This document shows, one piece after another, positions 16,348 to 25,349 of a stretch of 64,000 nt of DNA (within the stretch, counting starts at the first letter, position 1; each line of letters opens with the position of its first letter). The position numbers and the translations under genes are program-made. A model generated the notes under the pieces. The model saw nothing but the letters and a program-made list of their open reading frames with translations. It made no database searches and was not told where the DNA came from. The stretch is from contig NZ_BNEL01000003.1 in assembly GCF_018327685.1 (NCBI RefSeq), forward strand, positions 1,922,001-1,986,000. Direction: 5' to 3'. Source of the stretch: Streptomyces sp. TS71-3. Its GTDB lineage: Bacteria; Actinomycetota; Actinomycetes; Streptomycetales; Streptomycetaceae.

Positions 16348-18402
16348 GATCGCCGGGTCGCTCGTGCTGACCTCGCCCGTCTCCACGTGGCCCGCGAGGC
16401 GCCGCAGGAAGGCGTCGTCGCGGCTGGAGGTCACCGACAGGTCGTACCAGCCGTGCACGCTGCTCGTACGCGCCGTGTGCACGGCGCTCGCGCCGGGCCG
16501 CAGCTGGTACGAGGCCGGGTGCTCCTTGCCGTAGCCGTCCCGGACGGTCAGCTTCACGGTGGCCGTGCCGTGGTTGGTCAGCTCCAGCTCCACCTGGCCG
16601 TGCTTCGTGTGCCGCGCGGTCACCTCGGGGCCCTGGCCGGCGTGGCCGGCGAACTGGCGCACGAAGCCGTTCGGGCCGTGCACCGACGCGTCGTACGCGC
16701 CGTCCGCGGCCGCGATGTGCAGGCCCCCGGAGAGCTTCTTGCCCGCGTCCACGGTGTACGTCCAGGGGCCGCCGGTGAGGGCCGTGGAGGTCACGTAGAA
16801 CTGCGCGCCCGCCTCGCCGTGGCTGGCGAAGTCGATGCGCAGCGTGTCCGCCGCCTGCGCGCCGGCGTCCGCCGCGAGGTCGTAGGGCAGCGGCAGGGCG
16901 GGGCGCAGGCCGCGCTCCTGGCGGGGCAGCGCCGGGTCGGCGGGCGGCGTGGGCACGTAGTCGTCGTGCCGGTCGCCGTCCGGCGGCTGGTAGCCGTCGG
17001 TGGCCGGCAGGGCGGGGAAGCGGGTGTCCTTGCCCGAGAAGTCGAACGCGGAGGTCAGGTCGCCGCAGACGGTGCGGCGCCAGGGCGACACGTTCGGCTC
17101 GTGCACCCCGAAGCGCTTCTCGATGAACCGGATGATCGAGGTGTGGTCGAACACCTCGGAGCAGACCCGGCCGCCCTTGCTCCACGGCGAGACGACCAGC
17201 ATCGGCACGCGCTGCCCGAGGCCGTAGGTGCCGGCGACGCTGGTGCTGGAGCCCGTGGGCGTGTAGACGTCGGGGCCGACGTCCACCGTCGAGCCGCCCT
17301 GGTCCTTGGAGGCCGCCGGGTACGGCGGGACGACGTGGTCGAAGAAGCCGTCGTTCTCGTCGTAGGTGAGGAGCAGCACGGTCTTGGACCACACGTCCGG
17401 GTCGGACGTCAGCGCGTCGAGGACCTGGGAGACGTACCAGGCACCGTAGTTCGCGGGCCAGTTGGGGTGCTCGGTGAACGCCTCGGGCGCGGCGATCCAG
17501 GAGACCTGCGGCAGCTTGCCGGCCTTCACGTCCGCCTTCAGGACGTCGAAGAGGCCGTCGCCCGCCCTGGCGTTCGTGCCGGTGCGCGCCTTGTCGTAGA
17601 GCGGGTCGCCGGGGGCGGCATTGCGGTACTGGTCGAAGTAGAGCAGCGAGTTGTCGCCGTAGTTGCCGCGGTAGGCGTCCTCGATCCAGCCCCAGGAGCC
17701 GGCCGCGTCGAGGCCGTCGCCGATGTCCTGGTAGATCTTCCAGGAGACCCCGGCCTGCTCCAGGCGCTCGGGGTACGTGGTCCAGGAGTAGCCGGCCTCG
17801 TCGTTGCCGAGGACCGGGCCGCCGCCCTTGCCGTCGTTGCCGGTGTAACCCGTCCACATGTAGTAGCGGTTCGGGTCGGTCGAGCCGAGGAACGAGCAGT
17901 GGTACGAGTCGCAGATGGTGAAGGAGTCCGCGAGCGCGTAGTGGAAGGGGATGTCCTCACGGGTCAGGTAGGCCATCGTGGTGGAGGACTTCGCCGGTAT
18001 CCACTTGTCGTACTTGCCCTGGTTGACGGCGGCGTGGGTGTCGTTCCAGCCGTGCGCCAGGTCCTGGATGAACTGGAGGCCCAGGTTGTCCGCGTCGGGC
18101 CGGAACGGCAGCACGTCCTTCGAGCCGTCCGACTGGTACCAGACCGGCTTGCCGCTGGGCAGCGTCACGGGCCGCGGGTCACCGAAGCCGCGCACGCCGC
18201 GCAGGGTGCCGAAGTAGTGGTCGAAGGAGCGGTTCTCCTGCATCAGGACGACGACGTGCTCGACGTCCCGGATCGAGCCCGTGCGGCGGTTCGCGGGGAT
18301 GTCCGCGGCACGGGCGATGCTGGCGGACAGCGACGTCAGCGCGGTCGCGCCGGCGGTGCCGCCCGCAAGCTGCATGAAGCGTCTGCGGTTGATGGCGGTC
18401 AT
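16336..18402 (-). CDS. Phosphocholine-specific phospholipase C, secreted (Tat)
   Basis: A 688-residue member of the phosphoesterase / non-haemolytic phospholipase C family, which releases phosphocholine from phosphatidylcholine. The first 33 residues are a Tat signal: INRRRFMQLAGGTAGA, a hydrophobic core and ARAADIP at the likely cleavage site. The catalytic domain begins VEHVVVLMQENRSFDHYFGT, the metal/active-site signature of the family. LLTYDENDGFFDHVVPPYP and DHTSIIRFIEKRFGV follow. Two C-terminal domains of about 90 residues are typical of the bacterial enzymes. It sits between gcl and the reductase gene but is not obviously part of glyoxylate metabolism. No phosphate-starvation box was recognised upstream. 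Confidence 0.93.
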   Translation of the reverse strand: MTAINRRRFMQLAGGTAGATALTSLSASIARAADIPANRRTGSIRDVEHVVVLMQENRSFDHYFGTLRGVRGFGDPRPVTLPSGKPVWYQSDGSKDVLPFRPDADNLGLQFIQDLAHGWNDTHAAVNQGKYDKWIPAKSSTTMAYLTREDIPFHYALADSFTICDSYHCSFLGSTDPNRYYMWTGYTGNDGKGGGPVLGNDEAGYSWTTYPERLEQAGVSWKIYQDIGDGLDAAGSWGWIEDAYRGNYGDNSLLYFDQYRNAAPGDPLYDKARTGTNARAGDGLFDVLKADVKAGKLPQVSWIAAPEAFTEHPNWPANYGAWYVSQVLDALTSDPDVWSKTVLLLTYDENDGFFDHVVPPYPAASKDQGGSTVDVGPDVYTPTGSSTSVAGTYGLGQRVPMLVVSPWSKGGRVCSEVFDHTSIIRFIEKRFGVHEPNVSPWRRTVCGDLTSAFDFSGKDTRFPALPATDGYQPPDGDRHDDYVPTPPADPALPRQERGLRPALPLPYDLAADAGAQAADTLRIDFASHGEAGAQFYVTSTALTGGPWTYTVDAGKKLSGGLHIAAADGAYDASVHGPNGFVRQFAGHAGQGPEVTARHTKHGQVELELTNHGTATVKLTVRDGYGKEHPASYQLRPGASAVHTARTSSVHGWYDLSVTSSRDDAFLRRLAGHVETGEVSTSDPAIGTV

Positions 18403-18682
18403 GAACGGACCTGCTCTTTCTTGCGTGCCGGGACGTCGTCGGTGCGGGGGGAAGCGGCGTCAGTCTCGCCATGTGATCGAGAACTGTCCACGGCGCCCAG
18501 GGGAAACGGAGGGGAAACCTCCACCAACGTCCGGGTACGCGGGCCCCATTTGGGCCGAGGCGAACGCGGGGCTGCGCCCCGGCCCTCTCATGGGGCGCGA
18601 GGACGATCGGGCCTTGGACGGTCGGATCTACCCGGGCCCACCCAGGGGCGCGGGGCCGGCCGGCCCTGCCCCGGCCCACCCA
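18403..18682. other. Non-coding spacer upstream of phospholipase C
   Basis: This stretch holds the phospholipase C promoter region, with no clear box recognised. It also has several copies of CCCAGGGGCGCGGGGC-type words and short GC-rich inverted repeats. No gene is supported. Confidence 0.5.
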
Positions 18683-18710
18683 GGGGCGCGGGGAACTGCG
18701 CGAGCAACCA
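18683..18710 (+). repeat. Dispersed intergenic repeat, GGGGCGCGGGGAACTGCGCG type
   Basis: One copy of a word that recurs at 24333-24416, 35985-36040, 36099-36120 and 54507-54525 in either orientation. The following 100 bases (CTGCCCCTTTGGG and so on) resemble the arms around the copy at 24333. It is non-coding. Confidence 0.75.
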
Positions 18711-18894
18711 CACCGGCCGGTGGTCCGGAGACGGCAGAGACTGCCCCTTTGGGCCGGTGGCGACCTGCAAGGTCGCGTTGTGGCCGGGCGCTCCCCCACT
18801 GCCTGAAGGGCGTGGGAGGTACCCCCACCGCGCGCCCCTGCGCAGGCCGGGGTGGACCCGGCGTCAAACGGCGCCCCCCAAGGGGGCGCTGGGC

Positions 18895-18950
18895 CGGGCC
18901 GTGGCGGCGCATGGGCGCGACAGGGCAGGTGTCAGCGCCGCCACGGCCCG
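18895..18950. terminator. Stem-loop downstream of the semialdehyde reductase gene
   Basis: CGGGCCGTGGCGGCG and CGCCGCCACGGCCCG form a perfect 15-bp stem with a 26-base loop. It lies 24 bases past the stop of the minus-strand reductase gene, so it is a likely terminator. Confidence 0.6.
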
Positions 18951-18973
18951 GGGTCAAGGGAGGTGAGGAGACC

Positions 18974-19906
18974 TCAGACCTCGTTGCCGGAGAGCCGTTC
19001 CACCGCGCGCAGCAGCGCGGAGTGGTCAAGACCGCCGTCGCCCTGCGCCCGCAGCGAGGCGACGAGCTGGGCGACGACGGAACCGGTGGGCAGCACGGCG
19101 CCGACGGCACGCGCCGCGTCCGTGACGATGCCCATGTCCTTGTGGTGCAGCTCGATGCGGAAGCCCGGCTTGAAGTCCCGGTTCAGGAAGTTGCCCCGCT
19201 TGCGGGCCAGCACCGTGGAGCCGGCCAGGCCCCCGCCGAGCACGTCGAGCGCGGCCTGAAGGTCCACCCCGGACTTCTCCAGGAACACCACGGCCTCCGC
19301 GCAGGCCTCGATGTTGACGGCGACGATGAGCTGGTTGGCGGCCTTCACGGTCTGGCCGGAGCCGTGCGGCCCGCAGAGCACGATGGTCTTGCCGAGCACG
19401 TCGAAGATCGGCTTCGCGGCGTCGAAGTCGGCCGCCTCGCCGCCGACCATGATGGAGAGCACCGCCTCGATCGCGCCGGCCTCGCCCCCGGAGACCGGGG
19501 CGTCCAGCACGCGGACGCCCTTCTCGCGCGCGGCGGCGGCCAGGTCGATCGACGTGCCCGGGGTGATCGAGGACATGTCGATCAGCAGGGCGCCGTCGCG
19601 GGCGTTCTCCAGGATGCCGTCAGGGCCGTACGCGACCGCCTCGACCTGCGGGGAGGCGGGCACCATCGTGATGATCACGTCCGCCTCGCGGACCGCTTCA
19701 GCGATCGAGGCCGCCGCCGTGCCGCCCGCGGCGGCGAGCCGCTCCAGTTTCTCGGGCTCCAGGGTGAATCCGGTGACCGGGTAGCCGGCCTTGATCAGGT
19801 TCTCCGACATCGGCGAGCCCATGATGCCGAGACCGATCCAGGCGACGCGGGGCAGGGCGGCGCCGACGGAGGAAGTGTTCGGGTCGGGAGTGCTGCTGGT
19901 GGTCAT
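18974..19906 (-). CDS. glxR: 2-hydroxy-3-oxopropionate (tartronate semialdehyde) reductase
   Basis: A 310-residue beta-hydroxyacid dehydrogenase that reduces tartronate semialdehyde, the Gcl product, to D-glycerate with NAD(P)H. The N terminus has VAWIGLGIMGSPMSENLIKAG (family coenzyme motif), then LDAPVSGGEAGA and HGSGQTVKAANQLIVAVNIE, where the Lys is the catalytic base. The ATG at 19906 follows GAGAGG by about 7 bases; the open frame further upstream is a shadow of hyi. It lies 76 bp downstream of hyi on the same strand, so hyi-glxR is likely one operon under the class-1 operator pair at 20935. E. coli names the equivalent gene glxR or garR. Confidence 0.92.
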   Translation of the reverse strand: MTTSSTPDPNTSSVGAALPRVAWIGLGIMGSPMSENLIKAGYPVTGFTLEPEKLERLAAAGGTAAASIAEAVREADVIITMVPASPQVEAVAYGPDGILENARDGALLIDMSSITPGTSIDLAAAAREKGVRVLDAPVSGGEAGAIEAVLSIMVGGEAADFDAAKPIFDVLGKTIVLCGPHGSGQTVKAANQLIVAVNIEACAEAVVFLEKSGVDLQAALDVLGGGLAGSTVLARKRGNFLNRDFKPGFRIELHHKDMGIVTDAARAVGAVLPTGSVVAQLVASLRAQGDGGLDHSALLRAVERLSGNEV

Positions 19907-19982
19907 GAGGGTGCCTCTCCGGATGCGTTGCTGCGTGTGGGAGCGCCGTGGGCCGGCGGTGCGGGCCGCCGGCGCGGTGGCG

Positions 19983-20918
19983 TCAGCGTGCCGCCCGGGC
20001 CTTGCCGGGCAGCCAGTCGAACGCCTCCGCGCTCGGCCGGTCCCCGGGCTTGTACTCCAGCCCGATCCAGCCGTCGTAGCCGGCCTTGCGGAGCCGCCCG
20101 AGCAGGTCGTCGAGCGGCAGGGAGCCGGTGCCGGGCGCGCCGCGGCCGGGGTTGTCCGCGATCTGCACGTGGGCCGTGCGGTCCGTGTACCGGTCGATGA
20201 CCGCGGGCAGGTCCTCACCGTTCATGGAGAGGTGGTACAGATCCATCAGGAAGCGGGCGTTGTCCAGGCCGGACAGCTCGTTCACCCGGTCCACGACCTC
20301 GATGGCCTTCGGCGCGCTGACGATCGGGCAGCGCGGCGACTCGGGGCGGTTGAGGGCCTCGATCAGCAGGGTGGCGCCGATGCGGTCGGCTGCCCGGGCG
20401 GCGATCCGCAGGTTCTCCAGCGCCAGGGCGTCCTGCTCCGCCGGGTGCACGCCGTCGACGCGGTTGCCGTACAGCGCGTTCAGCGCGCGGCAGCCGAGCG
20501 AGGCGGCGAAGTCGGCGGCCACGTCCACGTTGGCGCGGAACTTCTCCGACTCGGCGCCGGGGATCGACAGCGCGCCGCGGTCGGGGCCGGGGAGCTGCCC
20601 GGCGTAGAAGTTCAGCCCCACCAGCCACACCCCCGCGTCCTCGATGGCGCGCCGCACGGCGTCCAGCTCGGACTTCTCGGGCGTGGGCGTCTCGACCCAG
20701 GGCCACCACAGCTCGACCGCGCCGAACCCCGCGGCCGCGGCGGCGGCCGGGCGCTCCAGGAGGGGCAGCTCCGTGAACAGAATGGAGAGGTTCACGTCGT
20801 AGCGGTGGCTCGTGAGGGAGCCGGGGCCGGTGCGGTCCGCGGAAGGGGTGCCGGACGCGCCTGCCGGCTGCGCGGGATCGGAGGGGGACGGCGTGGGGTC
20901 CGAGGGAGGCGGTGCCAT
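19983..20918 (-). CDS. hyi: Hydroxypyruvate isomerase, TIM-barrel
   Basis: A 311-residue xylose-isomerase-like TIM barrel of the hydroxypyruvate isomerase family. It interconverts hydroxypyruvate and tartronate semialdehyde beside Gcl and the reductase. Core features are FGAVELWWPWVE, IEALNRPESPRCPI, LMDLYHLSMNGEDL (metal ligands) and GWIGLEYKPGDRPSAEAF near the end. Residues 1-38 are a Pro/Ser/Ala-rich extension before YDVNLSILFTELPLLERP, absent from typical 260-residue homologues. ATG 20918 has AAGGAG about 12 bases upstream, and no closer start has a better site. The operator pair lies only 17-52 bp before the ATG, well placed to block transcription. Confidence 0.9.
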   Translation of the reverse strand: MAPPPSDPTPSPSDPAQPAGASGTPSADRTGPGSLTSHRYDVNLSILFTELPLLERPAAAAAAGFGAVELWWPWVETPTPEKSELDAVRRAIEDAGVWLVGLNFYAGQLPGPDRGALSIPGAESEKFRANVDVAADFAASLGCRALNALYGNRVDGVHPAEQDALALENLRIAARAADRIGATLLIEALNRPESPRCPIVSAPKAIEVVDRVNELSGLDNARFLMDLYHLSMNGEDLPAVIDRYTDRTAHVQIADNPGRGAPGTGSLPLDDLLGRLRKAGYDGWIGLEYKPGDRPSAEAFDWLPGKARAAR

Positions 20919-20934
20919 GAGCGGGCGGCGCTCC

Positions 20935-20970
20935 TTCCGTATATCGGAAGTATAATTTTGCTGTACGGAA
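20935..20970. promoter_or_regulatory. Class-1 operator pair before hyi-glxR
   Basis: TTCCGTATATCGGAA (20935-20949) is a perfect match to TTCCG-N5-CGGAA. TTTTGCTGTACGGAA (20956-20970) matches 8 of 10 and starts exactly 21 bp away. The pair overlaps the expected promoter of the minus-strand operon. Confidence 0.7.
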
Positions 20971-21317
20971 AGCCTGCCGCTGTCGCTCGCCGCTTGTCAA
21001 GGGGCGTGCGGCGGGCCGGACCGGCCGGACCGAAACCGCCCAAGCCCCTGCGAACCCGCCCGGAAGCCCAGGGCCCCGGAGGCCGTCGACCGCCCGGACC
21101 TGGCCGGAGCACGTCATGTGCCCGCCGTGCCGGGCCCGGGGCGCATAGCCTGCTGCGCGGCGCCCGCGCACCGGCGGGGACCGGCGCCGCCGTCCCCCGC
21201 CGGACGGCGCGGTGTGCACGGGGCGCGCGTGCCCCGCCCGTGCGCGGCACGCGGTACAGGCAACGGCATTCGGTTCCGACGTTGGAGGTACGGCAGTGCG
21301 ATCGCAAGGATGTGTCC
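20971..21317. other. Non-coding spacer before the transhydrogenase operon
   Basis: This divergent spacer contains the start region of pntAA (AAGGA about 8 bases before its ATG). No credible gene or clear operator was seen here. The class-1 pair lies at the far, hyi side. Confidence 0.5.
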
Positions 21318-22427
21318 ATGAGCGCTGAGACCGCCCGGCGCCCCGCGGGCGCGACCGTGGGGGTGCCCCGGGAGAGGGGAGCCGGCGAGCGCCGGGTCGC
21401 CCTCGTGCCGAAAGTCATCGAACGGCTCCGCGGCTCGTGCGGAGCGGTGGTCGTGGAGCCCGGGGCCGGACTCGGCGCCCTGATCCCCGACGAGATGTTC
21501 GCCGCCGCGGGCGCCACCATAGGCGACCCCTGGGCGTGCGACGTGGTGGTGAAGGTCGCCCCGCCGACCGCGGAGGAGACCGCCCGGCTGCGCTCCGGCG
21601 CCGCCCTCGTCGGCTTCCTCGCCCCACTGGTCGACCCCGCGGCCGTCGAGGCCCTGCGCGCCGCCGGCGTCCTGGGCTTCGCCATGGAGTCCGTGCCGCG
21701 GATCTCCCGCGCGCAGTCCATGGACGCCCTGTCGTCGCAGGCGAACGTCGCCGGCTACAAGTCCGTGCTGCTCGCGGCGGAGCGCTCCACCCGGTTCTTC
21801 CCGATGCTGACCACCGCGGCCGGCACCGTGAAGCCCGCGACCGTCCTGGTGCTGGGCGTCGGCGTGGCCGGCCTCCAGGCGCTCGCCACCGCCAAGCGCC
21901 TGGGCGCCCGCACCACCGGCTACGACGTGCGCCCCGAAGTCGCCGAGCAGGTGCGGTCGCTGGGCGCCCAGTGGCTCGACCTCGGCATCGAGGCGGCCGG
22001 CGAGGGCGGCTACGCCCGCGAGCTGACCGGCGACGAACGGGCCGAGCAGCAGCGCCGCCTGGAGCGTGCCATCACCGGCTTCGACGTCGTGATCACCACG
22101 GCGCTGGTGCCGGGCCGCAAGGCGCCGACCCTCGTCACCGCGGAGGCCGTGAAGGGCATGCGCCCCGGCAGCGTGGTCGTCGACCTGGCGGGCGAGAGCG
22201 GCGGGAACTGCGCGCTGACCGAGCCCGGCGAGAGCGTCGTCAGGCACGACGTCACCATCGCCGCCCCGCTCAACCTGCCGGCGACCATGCCGGAGCACGC
22301 CTCGGAGCTGTACGCGCGCAACGTCGCGGCGCTGCTGGGGCTGATCCTCGACGAGGACGGTGCCGTCGCACCGGACTTCTCGGACGAGGTCCTTGCCGCG
22401 TCCTGCGTCACACGAGGGGAGTCCTGA
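21318..22427 (+). CDS. pntAA: NAD(P) transhydrogenase subunit alpha, part 1
   Basis: A 369-residue domain I protein that binds NAD(H). The start is TVGVPRERGAGERRVALVPK, the central part is ANVAGYKSVLLAAERSTRFF, and the Rossmann motif is VLVLGVGVAGLQALATAKRLG. The RxD-type loop and the C-terminal AAPLNLPATMPEHASELYARN are typical. With the next two genes it forms the three-subunit proton-translocating transhydrogenase, which makes NADPH from NADH using the proton gradient. ATG 21318 has AAGGA about 8 bases upstream. It overlaps pntAB by one base (TGATG). The operon sits directly after hyi-glxR in the divergent direction; a link to NADPH supply is inference. Confidence 0.93.
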   Translation: MSAETARRPAGATVGVPRERGAGERRVALVPKVIERLRGSCGAVVVEPGAGLGALIPDEMFAAAGATIGDPWACDVVVKVAPPTAEETARLRSGAALVGFLAPLVDPAAVEALRAAGVLGFAMESVPRISRAQSMDALSSQANVAGYKSVLLAAERSTRFFPMLTTAAGTVKPATVLVLGVGVAGLQALATAKRLGARTTGYDVRPEVAEQVRSLGAQWLDLGIEAAGEGGYARELTGDERAEQQRRLERAITGFDVVITTALVPGRKAPTLVTAEAVKGMRPGSVVVDLAGESGGNCALTEPGESVVRHDVTIAAPLNLPATMPEHASELYARNVAALLGLILDEDGAVAPDFSDEVLAASCVTRGES

Positions 22428-22846
22428 TGGAGTCGGGCAGCCTGCTGGCGAACATCGCGATCCTGGTCCTGGCCGGGTTCGTCGGCTTCGCCGTCATCTC
22501 GAAGGTGCCGAACACCCTGCACACCCCGCTGATGTCCGGCACCAACGCCATCCACGGCATCGTGCTGCTCGGCGGCCTCACCGTGCTCGGCGAGCTGCGG
22601 AACCCGTCCGTACTGGACTCCGCCGTCCTGGTGATCGCGATCACCTTCGGCATGATCAACGTCGTCGGCGGCTTCCTGGTGACCGACCGGATGCTCGGGA
22701 TGTTCAAGTCCCGTCCGGCGGCCCGGAAGGCGGAGGGGGTCGCCCAGCCACCGGACGCCGGGCGGGGCACGGGCGTGGACCGGAGCACGGGCGCGGGCCC
22801 GAGCGCGGACCGCGGGGCGAGCACGGACCGGAAGGCGGGCGAGTGA
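22427..22846 (+). CDS. pntAB: NAD(P) transhydrogenase subunit alpha, part 2 (membrane)
   Basis: A 139-residue membrane subunit with about three transmembrane segments (ANIAILVLAGFVGFAVI, IHGIVLLGGLTVLG, AVLVIAITFGMINVVGGFLV). The motif SKVPNTLHTPLMSGTNAIHG is diagnostic for PntAB. It forms the domain II proton channel with PntB. The last 45 residues are a soluble, charged, repetitive tail (GRGTGVDRSTGAGPSADRG) that homologues lack or vary in. It overlaps both neighbours by TGATG. Confidence 0.93.
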   Translation: MESGSLLANIAILVLAGFVGFAVISKVPNTLHTPLMSGTNAIHGIVLLGGLTVLGELRNPSVLDSAVLVIAITFGMINVVGGFLVTDRMLGMFKSRPAARKAEGVAQPPDAGRGTGVDRSTGAGPSADRGASTDRKAGE

Positions 22847-24231
22847 TGGACACGGTGGTCCGCGTTCTCTACATCATCGCGTTCGCCCTCTTCATCTACG
22901 GCCTGTCCGGGCTGACCGGACCCAGGACGGCGGTGCGCGGCAACCAGACCGCCGCCGTGGGCATGCTGGTCGCGGTCGTGGCGACGCTGCTGCGGGTCGA
23001 CCACAACTGGGCCCTGATCGTGGTGGGCCTCGTCGCCGGGGCGCTGCTCGGCGTGCCCGCCGCCCGGCGGGTCCGGATGACCGCGATGCCGCAGATGGTG
23101 GCGTTGTTCAACGGCGTCGGCGGCGGCGCGGTCGCCCTCATCGCCTGGTCGGAGTTCCGCACCTCGGACGGGTTCACCGGCAGCGCCGGCTACGTCGTCG
23201 TGGCCTCGATGTTCGCCGCGCTCGTCGGGTCCGTCTCCTTCTGGGGCTCGCTGGTGGCCTTCGGCAAGCTCCAGGAGGTCCTGCCCGGCCGCCCGGTGGG
23301 GCTCGGCCGGGTGCAGAGCTACGTGAACGTCCTGCTGCTCGCCGTCGGCGTGGTGTGTGCCGTGGTGGCGGGGCTCGGCGGGGCGTCCCAGGTGTGGGTG
23401 ATCCTGGTGCTGGTGCTCGCCGCGGTGCTCGGCGTCATGGTCGTCATCCCGATCGGCGGCGCCGACATGCCCGTCGTCATCTCGCTGCTGAACGCCCTCA
23501 CCGGGCTCTCGGCCGCGGCGGCGGGCCTGGCGCTCGACAACACCGCGATGATCGTCGCGGGCATGATCGTCGGCGCCTCCGGCTCCATCCTCACCAACCA
23601 GATGGCCGTCGCCATGAACCGCACGATCCCGGCGATCGTGGCCGGCGGCTTCGGCGGGGGAGGCACGCTTCCGGGCGGCGCCGGCGCGGACGTGGACCGC
23701 ACCGTGCGCTCCACGTCCGCCGCGGACGCCGCCATCCAGATGGCCTACGCGGCGCAGGTGATCGTCGTGCCCGGCTACGGCATGGCGGTGGCGCAGGCCC
23801 AGCACGCGGTGAAGGACATGGCCAAGCTGCTGGAGGGCAAGGGGGTGGAGGTCAAGTACGCCATCCACCCGGTGGCCGGCCGGATGCCCGGCCACATGAA
23901 CGTGCTGCTCGCCGAGGCGGACGTCTCCTACGACGCGCTCAAGGAGATGGACGAGATCAACGACGAGTTCGCGCGTACCGACGTCACGCTGGTGATCGGC
24001 GCGAACGACGTCACGAACCCCGCCGCGCGCACGGATCCGTCGAGCCCGATCCACGGCATGCCGATCCTCAACGTCGACGAGTCCCGCCAGGTCATCGTCC
24101 TCAAGCGGTCGATGAGCAGCGGCTTCGCCGGCATCGACAACCCCCTCTTCTACGCCGACCGCACGACGATGCTCTTCGGCGACGCGAAGAAGTCCGTCCT
24201 GGAGGTGACGGAAGAACTCAAGGCGCTGTGA
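22846..24231 (+). CDS. pntB: NAD(P) transhydrogenase subunit beta
   Basis: A 461-residue subunit. The N-terminal part has about eight membrane helices (domain II, including IPIGGADMPVVISLLNALTG). The C-terminal domain III binds NADP(H): VIVVPGYGMAVAQAQHAVKD, PVAGRMPGHMNVLLAEA, VTLVIGANDVTNPAA and ILNVDESRQVIVLKRSMSSG. All key motifs are present and the length is normal. It ends the operon and faces the convergent SDR gene, with a large inverted-repeat region between them. Confidence 0.95.
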   Translation: MDTVVRVLYIIAFALFIYGLSGLTGPRTAVRGNQTAAVGMLVAVVATLLRVDHNWALIVVGLVAGALLGVPAARRVRMTAMPQMVALFNGVGGGAVALIAWSEFRTSDGFTGSAGYVVVASMFAALVGSVSFWGSLVAFGKLQEVLPGRPVGLGRVQSYVNVLLLAVGVVCAVVAGLGGASQVWVILVLVLAAVLGVMVVIPIGGADMPVVISLLNALTGLSAAAAGLALDNTAMIVAGMIVGASGSILTNQMAVAMNRTIPAIVAGGFGGGGTLPGGAGADVDRTVRSTSAADAAIQMAYAAQVIVVPGYGMAVAQAQHAVKDMAKLLEGKGVEVKYAIHPVAGRMPGHMNVLLAEADVSYDALKEMDEINDEFARTDVTLVIGANDVTNPAARTDPSSPIHGMPILNVDESRQVIVLKRSMSSGFAGIDNPLFYADRTTMLFGDAKKSVLEVTEELKAL

Positions 24232-24332
24232 CCCTGGTTGTGGCGCCCTCGACGCACCGGCCGGCGGTCCGGCCACGACCTCGTCTGCCCTTTTGGGACG
24301 GTGACGACCTGACCGCGTCGTCGTGGCTGGCC

Positions 24333-24416
24333 GCGCAGTTCCCCGCGCCCCTGAGTGGGCCAGGGTTGGCCCCGGCGCCAACGGCGCCCCCAAAGGGGCG
24401 CGGGGAACTGCGCGAG
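24333..24416. terminator. Long inverted-repeat region between convergent genes
   Basis: The word GCGCAGTTCCCCGCGCCCCT (24333-24352) is followed about 40 bases later by its reverse complement (24397-24416). Outside these, CTGCCCTTTTGGGACGGTG near 24284 and CACCGTCCCAAAGGGGCAG near 24444 also pair, so about 190 bases can fold into one long imperfect hairpin. It lies between pntB (+) and an SDR gene (-), so it probably serves as a bidirectional terminator as well as being a dispersed repeat copy. Confidence 0.65.
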
Positions 24417-24537
24417 CAACCCAGACGACACCGCCGGATCACCACCGTCCCAAAGGGGCAGACGCGGTCATGGCCGGGCTACCGGCAGGAGGTGGGTTGC
24501 GGCCGCGGCGGAACCGGGGTGCCTGGCGGCACGAGGG

Positions 24538-25245
24538 TCACCAGGGAAGCGTCCCCTGCGCGTCGAAGTACCCCCCGGTGGGGCCGTCCGGCCCGATCTG
24601 GGCCATCCGCACGATGATCTCGGCCCCCTCCTCGACCGTCTGCGTACCGGTGTTGCCGTTCAGATCGGTCTTGGTGAAGCCGGGCTCGACGGAGTTGATC
24701 CGCATGTTCGGGTACGCCTTGGCGTACTGGATGGTGATCACGTTCACCACCATCTTCGAGGCCGGGTACGCCACGCCCGGGTAGGTGTGCGTGGGGGTGC
24801 CGGGCTCGGTGATCCGGGCCAGTGACCCCAGGCCGCTGCTGAGGTTGACCACGACCGGCGCGGCCGAACGCTCCAGCAGCGGCAGGAACGCGTGCAGGAC
24901 CCGCACCGTGCCGAAGACGTTCGTCTCGAACGTCCGGCGCACGATGTCGGGCGTCAGGTCCGCCGGGCCGATCACGCTGTTGCCGGGGCCCCGCTCCTCG
25001 ACGCCCGCGTTGTTGACGAGCACGTCGAGGCCGCCGCCGGCCTCGACGGCCCGCGCCGCGGCGGCCACCGACTCGTCGTCGGTGGTGTCGAGCAGGACCA
25101 GCCGCGCCCCGAGCTCCGCGGCGGCCCGGCGCCCGCGCTCGGGGTCCCGGCAGCCGATGTAGACGGTGTGGCCGGCCGCGATGAGCCGGCGGGCGGCCTC
25201 GAAGCCGAGGCCCTTGTTCGCTCCGGTGATCAATGTCGTCGTCAT
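24538..25245 (-). CDS. SDR-family oxidoreductase
   Basis: A 235-residue short-chain dehydrogenase. The coenzyme motif is TLITGANKGLGFEAARRL. VLVNNAGVEERG is the NNAG motif, the catalytic Ser is in VVNLSSGLGSLAR and the Tyr/Lys pair is in VAYPASKMVVN. PGFTKTDLNGNTGTQTVEEG follows the usual carbonyl-reductase-like layout. The substrate is unknown. It diverges from an HTH regulator at 25350 with a 104-bp spacer. This regulator/SDR pair is common in Streptomyces, where the regulator is presumed to control the SDR. Confidence 0.92.
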   Translation of the reverse strand: MTTTLITGANKGLGFEAARRLIAAGHTVYIGCRDPERGRRAAAELGARLVLLDTTDDESVAAAARAVEAGGGLDVLVNNAGVEERGPGNSVIGPADLTPDIVRRTFETNVFGTVRVLHAFLPLLERSAAPVVVNLSSGLGSLARITEPGTPTHTYPGVAYPASKMVVNVITIQYAKAYPNMRINSVEPGFTKTDLNGNTGTQTVEEGAEIIVRMAQIGPDGPTGGYFDAQGTLPW

Positions 25246-25349
25246 GGGATCCAGCGTGCGACGCCACCCCGTGACCAGCCAGGACCCGGATCCTCATGGG
25301 ACTGCTGGTACCAGGCCGGGCGGGCGCCGGCGGGTGCACACTGGGCTGC

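Noticed and set aside
19791..21317. In-frame extension of pntAA by more than 500 codons upstream
   Set aside because: It runs antisense through hyi, has no pntAA similarity, and the ATG at 21318 has a proper ribosome site.
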